Of a DNA stretch of 64,000 nt, positions 60,809-64,000 are shown one piece after another. The notes below the pieces were generated by a model. It ran no database searches, was not told the DNA's origin, and saw only the letters and a program-made list of their open reading frames with translations. Each line of letters opens with the position of its first letter. Positions within the stretch are counted from its first letter, which is position 1. This DNA comes from Campylobacter gracilis (lineage in GTDB: Bacteria; Campylobacterota; Campylobacteria; Campylobacterales; Campylobacteraceae): NCBI RefSeq assembly GCF_018374135.1, contig NZ_JAHAFS010000013.1:1-64000 (forward strand), given 5' to 3'. Position numbers and translations under genes: made by a program.

Positions 60809-62272
60809 ATGGGCGAAGATATTTGGGGCGGCAGCAGCAATCCTGCATCGCTAGCCAGTATAAGACGTAAAAGTGACGAAGAGAAAAAGCCCCTGGATGA
60901 GAAGCCACAGGAGCAACCTGAGAATTTGGATTTAGCGCAAGAAGAACTTGCGGCGGATGATACTAGCGAGCAAAATTCTGCGACTCAGAATTCTATAGAG
61001 CAAAATTCTACTTTTACAAAACAGAATTTCACACCACAAAATTCTGCGGAGCAAAATTTAGCTTTTGAAGCTCAAGACTCGGATGAAGAAAATTCTATTT
61101 TGCGAGATTCCATTGCGACAGGCTCTGGCGAACAAGATTCTAAGGCTAAAAGCTCGAATTCTACTGAAAATGCTGCGAACTCGCAGAATTCCACTTGGCA
61201 AAATTCAGCTTCCTCAAATTCCGATAGAATTAGCTCTACGCAAAGCTCAGCTAAGGCTTACGATCTAAATAAAGCCTACGTATTTTATATGTTCCTCGGG
61301 CCTTTCGGCGCGCATAGATTTTATCTTGGGCGTATAATTTCCGCGATTTTTCAGCTTTTAGGCGGCTTACCATTTCTCATCTGGCTTTTTTTAGTAGTGG
61401 TTACCGTCATGTGGACGAGTATAGAAGGTAACGAGCTGTTAGCACTTATAAACTCGTCTCGTCCGGATTTGGGCGTGCAAGCATCAGACCTAAAGGATAT
61501 AGAGCAGGGCTTTTTTCATTTTATGGTTATTTTCTCGGTGCCTAATGTTTTGTTTTTAATCTGGCTTATTAGCGACTTTTTTAGGTTGCCTGATATGGTG
61601 CGAAAGCTAAATGTATCCGTGGGTGTGGGAGATATTACCTATCTTTATGCGGACGATGTTATGGAATGTGGCGAGAGTCTATCTAATGCCGAAACCGCTC
61701 TTTATGTAGCATTTGGACTTGAGGTACTAAGTGCAGTGAGTGGATATATTAAAAATGCGGACAAGGCTGGTGCACTACAAGGTATCGGGATTATTTTGGT
61801 AATATGTTTAGCTGTAGGGCTATATTTTTTAGCGCGCGCAATACGCAGCACGGATTTGCTATCAAATGCTGCGATTGCTGGAGTTTTTTCGACTATAAGT
61901 GCGTTAATCATCGTATTTATAGGCTTTGGGCTTTTTAAGCCTTCTGTCTTTGCACTGTGTATTTCTTGCGTGTGCATGTTGGTATATTTGATTTATCGGT
62001 TATTAATTAGCAAGGAGCTTTATGATTGTAGTGGCGAGAAAGACTATTTGAGAGCGTTTTATGTTATCGCAGCTACGGAGATGATAACTCTAGTTCTTGC
62101 GATACTTGGCTCGCAGCTTTTAGTTCTAGTATCCACCATAGGTCAGGTTGTCGCAGCAGTTCTAAATGTTTCAGCGGTTTATGGCACTAGGGAGGTTGCT
62201 GCTTCAAAAGGTGGCTACGATCTAGCGCATCTGGCGTATCACGTAAGGCAGATGAACAGACGGGAGTTTTAG
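60809..62272 (+). CDS. TM2-domain membrane protein with Gln/Asn/Ser low-complexity linker
   Basis: 487 residues. An acidic start (1-50), a low-complexity linker (about 53-149) with six QNS tripeptides, then a TM2 motif (FLGPFGAHRFYLGR, 162-175) and about eight further membrane helices. The linker's QNS units are encoded by CAAAATTC or CAGAATTC, so it is a translation of the RAATTY motif. The membrane part is an unknown-function bundle larger than ordinary TM2 proteins. AAGGAG precedes ATG. It is followed 59 bp later by a DUF805 gene with its own -10. Confidence 0.75.
   Translation: MGEDIWGGSSNPASLASIRRKSDEEKKPLDEKPQEQPENLDLAQEELAADDTSEQNSATQNSIEQNSTFTKQNFTPQNSAEQNLAFEAQDSDEENSILRDSIATGSGEQDSKAKSSNSTENAANSQNSTWQNSASSNSDRISSTQSSAKAYDLNKAYVFYMFLGPFGAHRFYLGRIISAIFQLLGGLPFLIWLFLVVVTVMWTSIEGNELLALINSSRPDLGVQASDLKDIEQGFFHFMVIFSVPNVLFLIWLISDFFRLPDMVRKLNVSVGVGDITYLYADDVMECGESLSNAETALYVAFGLEVLSAVSGYIKNADKAGALQGIGIILVICLAVGLYFLARAIRSTDLLSNAAIAGVFSTISALIIVFIGFGLFKPSVFALCISCVCMLVYLIYRLLISKELYDCSGEKDYLRAFYVIAATEMITLVLAILGSQLLVLVSTIGQVVAAVLNVSAVYGTREVAASKGGYDLAHLAYHVRQMNRREF
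60965..61255. repeat. RAATTY array inside the TM2-protein gene
   Basis: I count at least eleven RAATTY sites (AAATTC, GAATTC, GAATTT, AAATTT) in about 290 bp of coding DNA, most in a CAAAATTC or CAGAATTC context, separated by 15-35 bp. Confidence 0.8.
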
Positions 62273-62297
62273 GTACTTAAATTTAAGGGGCGATTAG

Positions 62298-62303
62298 TAT
62301 AAT
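62298..62303 (+). promoter_or_regulatory. Putative -10 element (TATAAT) of the DUF805 gene
   Basis: TATAAT 28 bp before ATG 62332. Confidence 0.45.
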
Positions 62304-62331
62304 CCTACATTATTTAAAAAAGGAGTTTAAA

Positions 62332-62775
62332 ATGACTTTTATGGAGTCTGTGCAAACTTGCATAAAGCAAAAATACGCCGCATTTAGCGGGCGAGCATCG
62401 AGGTCGGAGTACTGGTGGTTTTTTCTATTTACCGTGCTTGGCGGGATTGTTTTGAGCTTGATAGATGGCGTCTTAGGCACTACGATAGGGTACAATCAAA
62501 TAATAGCCGGCAAAATCGTCCATCAAGAAATCGGCATTATAGATGCGCTTTTTCAGCTGGCTATGCTAGTGCCAGCCATCGCCGTATCAGTCAGGCGACT
62601 ACATGACACGGATAGAAGCGGCTGGTTTTTTCTGCTTATTTTAACGCCGATCGTGGGTGCTTTTTTCGGCGATATCGGGCTTTTGGTATCATTTGTGGGT
62701 TGGATAGTGCTGCTTGTATTTTTCGTGCAGCGCGGCGATAGCGGGTCCAATCGCTTCGGATACGATCCGCTATGA
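62332..62775 (+). CDS. DUF805 inner-membrane protein
   Basis: 147 residues, four membrane segments. The DUF805 signatures are present: FSGRASRSEYWWF near the start, SVRRLHDTDRSGWFFL in the second half and GSNRFGYDPL at the end. Function unknown; some relatives are stress-inducible. AAGGAG precedes ATG. It ends 18 bp before a 26-bp perfect palindrome that may be its terminator. Confidence 0.9.
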   Translation: MTFMESVQTCIKQKYAAFSGRASRSEYWWFFLFTVLGGIVLSLIDGVLGTTIGYNQIIAGKIVHQEIGIIDALFQLAMLVPAIAVSVRRLHDTDRSGWFFLLILTPIVGAFFGDIGLLVSFVGWIVLLVFFVQRGDSGSNRFGYDPL

Positions 62776-62793
62776 CAAAGCTCTAAAGCTTTG

Positions 62794-62819
62794 CGGAATT
62801 TTAGAATTCTAAAATTCCG
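62794..62819. repeat. 26-bp perfect palindrome CGGAATTTTAGAA/TTCTAAAATTCCG
   Basis: Exactly self-complementary over 26 bp. It contains GAATTT, GAATTC and AAATTC and shares the TTCTAAAATT core with the octamer array at the left end of the window. It lies 18 bp after the DUF805 stop. Confidence 0.9.
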
Positions 62820-62953
62820 TGCAGATAAAATTCTTTGTATCACCACGCAAAATTCTACGCATAAGCACTTTGTAGCGGTAAATTTTTCTTCAAATAAGCT
62901 TTTCAAATCCTCTTTAATTGATTGCCGTTATCTGTAACTTAGAATTTTTATAT

Positions 62954-62959
62954 TATAAT
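62954..62959 (+). promoter_or_regulatory. Putative -10 element (TATAAT) of the HutX-like gene
   Basis: A perfect TATAAT 33 bp before ATG 62993. Confidence 0.5.
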
Positions 62960-62992
62960 GGCTTTCAAAATTTTATTTTAGAAAGGATGAAA

Positions 62993-63505
62993 ATGAAAGA
63001 GAGAATCGAGGCGCTGTTCGCGCAAAATCCTAAAATTTCGATCGCGCAGATCTGCAAGGAGCTAGGCGCGAAGGAGATCGACGTGCTGCTAAACCTGCCC
63101 GAGCGCTTCGGAAAGAGCGCGAACGGCGATAAATTCTGCGAAGTCATCAAGGAGCTTGAGGGCTGGGGCGAGGTGCTTTTCGTAAAAAATACGCCGAGCT
63201 TCATCATCGAGTTTAAAACCAAGATCCCAAGCGGCAAGAGCGCGCGCGGATATTATAATTTCGGCATGGGCGCAAACGGCGATGAGGCGTATGGGCTGGG
63301 CATTTTGGGGGGTCATCTAAAGACGGATGAGATCGATAAGATCATCCTCGTGACGCAGACTTTCATGGGGATGCTCTCGAAATTCGTGGGCTTTTACGAC
63401 AAAGCGGGCGAGAATATCTTTAAAATTTACGTCTCGCGCGATGAGAAAGGACAGCTTCTAGCCGAGCAAGATGCGAAATTTGAAGCGCTAAAAGCCGCGA
63501 TTTAG
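62993..63505 (+). CDS. HutX/ChuX-family haem utilisation protein
   Basis: 170 residues, typical length. An N-terminal HTH-like helical part (ISIAQICKELGAKEIDVLLNLP) is followed by the ChuX/HutX beta-fold with GGHLKTDEIDKIILVTQTFMGM and NIFKIYVSRDEKGQLLAEQDAKF. The family binds haem in the cytoplasm and passes it on or aids its breakdown. AAAGG supports ATG 62993. It is not linked to the TonB-dependent receptors here, but could work with them if one carries haem. Confidence 0.88.
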   Translation: MKERIEALFAQNPKISIAQICKELGAKEIDVLLNLPERFGKSANGDKFCEVIKELEGWGEVLFVKNTPSFIIEFKTKIPSGKSARGYYNFGMGANGDEAYGLGILGGHLKTDEIDKIILVTQTFMGMLSKFVGFYDKAGENIFKIYVSRDEKGQLLAEQDAKFEALKAAI

Positions 63506-64000
63506 CGCTCACACAAAACTCGTCTTGCGCGGTTTGCGTAAAATTTGCTCTTGTCGGGTATTTAGGCTTGATCTCGCCTTTTGCGCGCGAGATCAAATCC
63601 GTAAAATTCTACTGCGAAATAACACTGCGCGCACTCTTGCGGGTTTGCGCGCAAAATCGATCCGCGCCGCCGCCTTATTTATCTCCCGCCTGTGCGCATT
63701 TATGGTTTTGATCTGCGGCGTAGAATCGCCTCCTTTTCTCGCCGCCTTCATTTAAAATCGATCTTGTCGGTTTAATTTACCAAACCGACTTTAGCGCGCG
63801 GGAATTGTTTTTCGAATTTGACGCAGGATCGTCCTTTTCTTCATTTCATCCCAAGCGCGCGCAGTATCTTGGGCGCAAAGAGTTTGAATTTAAACGGGCT
63901 TGCGGCAGGGCGAATTAAACGGATAAAATTTAGTCGGAGGATTTGTGCAGCGGCGTTTTTAACGGCCTCAAATTTTAAATTTTAAATTTGCTGCGCCGCG
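63506..64000. other. 495-bp terminal spacer with two hairpins
   Basis: No credible gene; a 76-codon plus-strand frame (63525-63755) has no ribosome binding site. A perfect 10-bp inverted repeat TTGATCTCGC (63568-63577) / GCGAGATCAA (63587-63596) follows the HutX-like stop and may be its terminator. A second, GTCGGTTT (63766-63773) / AAACCGAC (63782-63789), is further down. Confidence 0.55.
63568..63596 (+). terminator. Hairpin downstream of the HutX-like gene
   Basis: Perfect 10-bp arms with a 9-nt loop, 62 nt after the stop; no T-tract, so the terminator assignment is tentative. Confidence 0.45.

Noticed and set aside
63525..63755. 76-codon plus-strand frame near the right end
   Set aside because: No ribosome binding site, no recognisable domain, and it spans a probable terminator hairpin.

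Overview
The window looks like a chromosomal segment of a Campylobacter (class Campylobacteria/Epsilonproteobacteria), probably one of the higher-GC, anaerobe-leaning oral or intestinal species (C. gracilis, showae or rectus-like) rather than C. jejuni; the species is inference. The evidence is the ruvC / dnaA-dnaN-gyrB order, bare TATAAT-type -10 promoters, UGA/GTG/TTG usage, a TorA-type N-/S-oxide reductase with a monohaem cytochrome, two TonB-dependent receptors, HutX-type haem handling, and the absence of sugar catabolism. The replication origin lies in the window, with DnaA-box-like sequences on both sides of dnaA (about 40.99-41.02 kb and 42.44-42.53 kb). No transposase, prophage, CRISPR or tRNA gene was seen.

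Layout. 0-10 kb: an octamer tandem repeat, an NhaC-like antiporter, a DUF475/TerC-like protein, a DUF3137 membrane protein, a small redoxin, a WYL regulator, a DASS dicarboxylate carrier broken by an in-frame TGA, purB, and two secreted Cys-paired Sel1-type proteins. 11-22 kb: a CoA-transferase; an overlapping methyltransferase / di-haem peroxidase / c-di-GMP phosphodiesterase operon; a ZnuCB-like metal importer without its binding protein; a DMT transporter with a 300-residue extension; a DUF4197-like protein; mntP. 22-33 kb: an iron/haem-type block (two TonB-dependent receptors sharing an identical 15-bp upstream motif, a small DUF4405-like membrane protein, an SbmA/YddA-type ABC exporter), a UspA protein and a frameshifted SemiSWEET. 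33.5-41 kb: prfA-rpsT, glmM-lspA-TM2/SHOCT-hemJ, nhaA, an amidase pair and ruvC. 41-52 kb: dnaA, dnaN, gyrB, a degenerate GGDEF/EAL protein, queF and an HD protein, mostly with 1-nt overlaps; the SRP RNA gene on the other strand; a small unknown protein; typA; a HAD phosphatase. 52.6-64 kb: two tandem solute-binding proteins, a secreted ankyrin protein, a Crp/Fnr regulator divergent from a cytochrome/TorA operon, tpx, a TM2 protein, a DUF805 protein and a HutX-type haem protein.

The most striking property is not a gene. Non-coding DNA is saturated with AAATTT, GAATTT, AAATTC and GAATTC, all instances of RAATTY. They form perfect palindromes and tandem octamers, and they invade reading frames as low-complexity Asn/Ser/Gln/Ala linkers or insertions in at least five membrane or enzyme genes. 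RAATTY is the motif methylated by CtsM in C. jejuni that licenses DNA for natural transformation, so I propose these arrays are uptake-sequence-like DNA accumulated by molecular drive. Other notable points are a 5-N4-5 palindrome centred near -41.5 of the reductase operon beside its divergent Crp/Fnr-type gene, the shared candidate Fur operator of both TonB-dependent receptors, the bipartite origin, and two genes each broken by a single nucleotide change.
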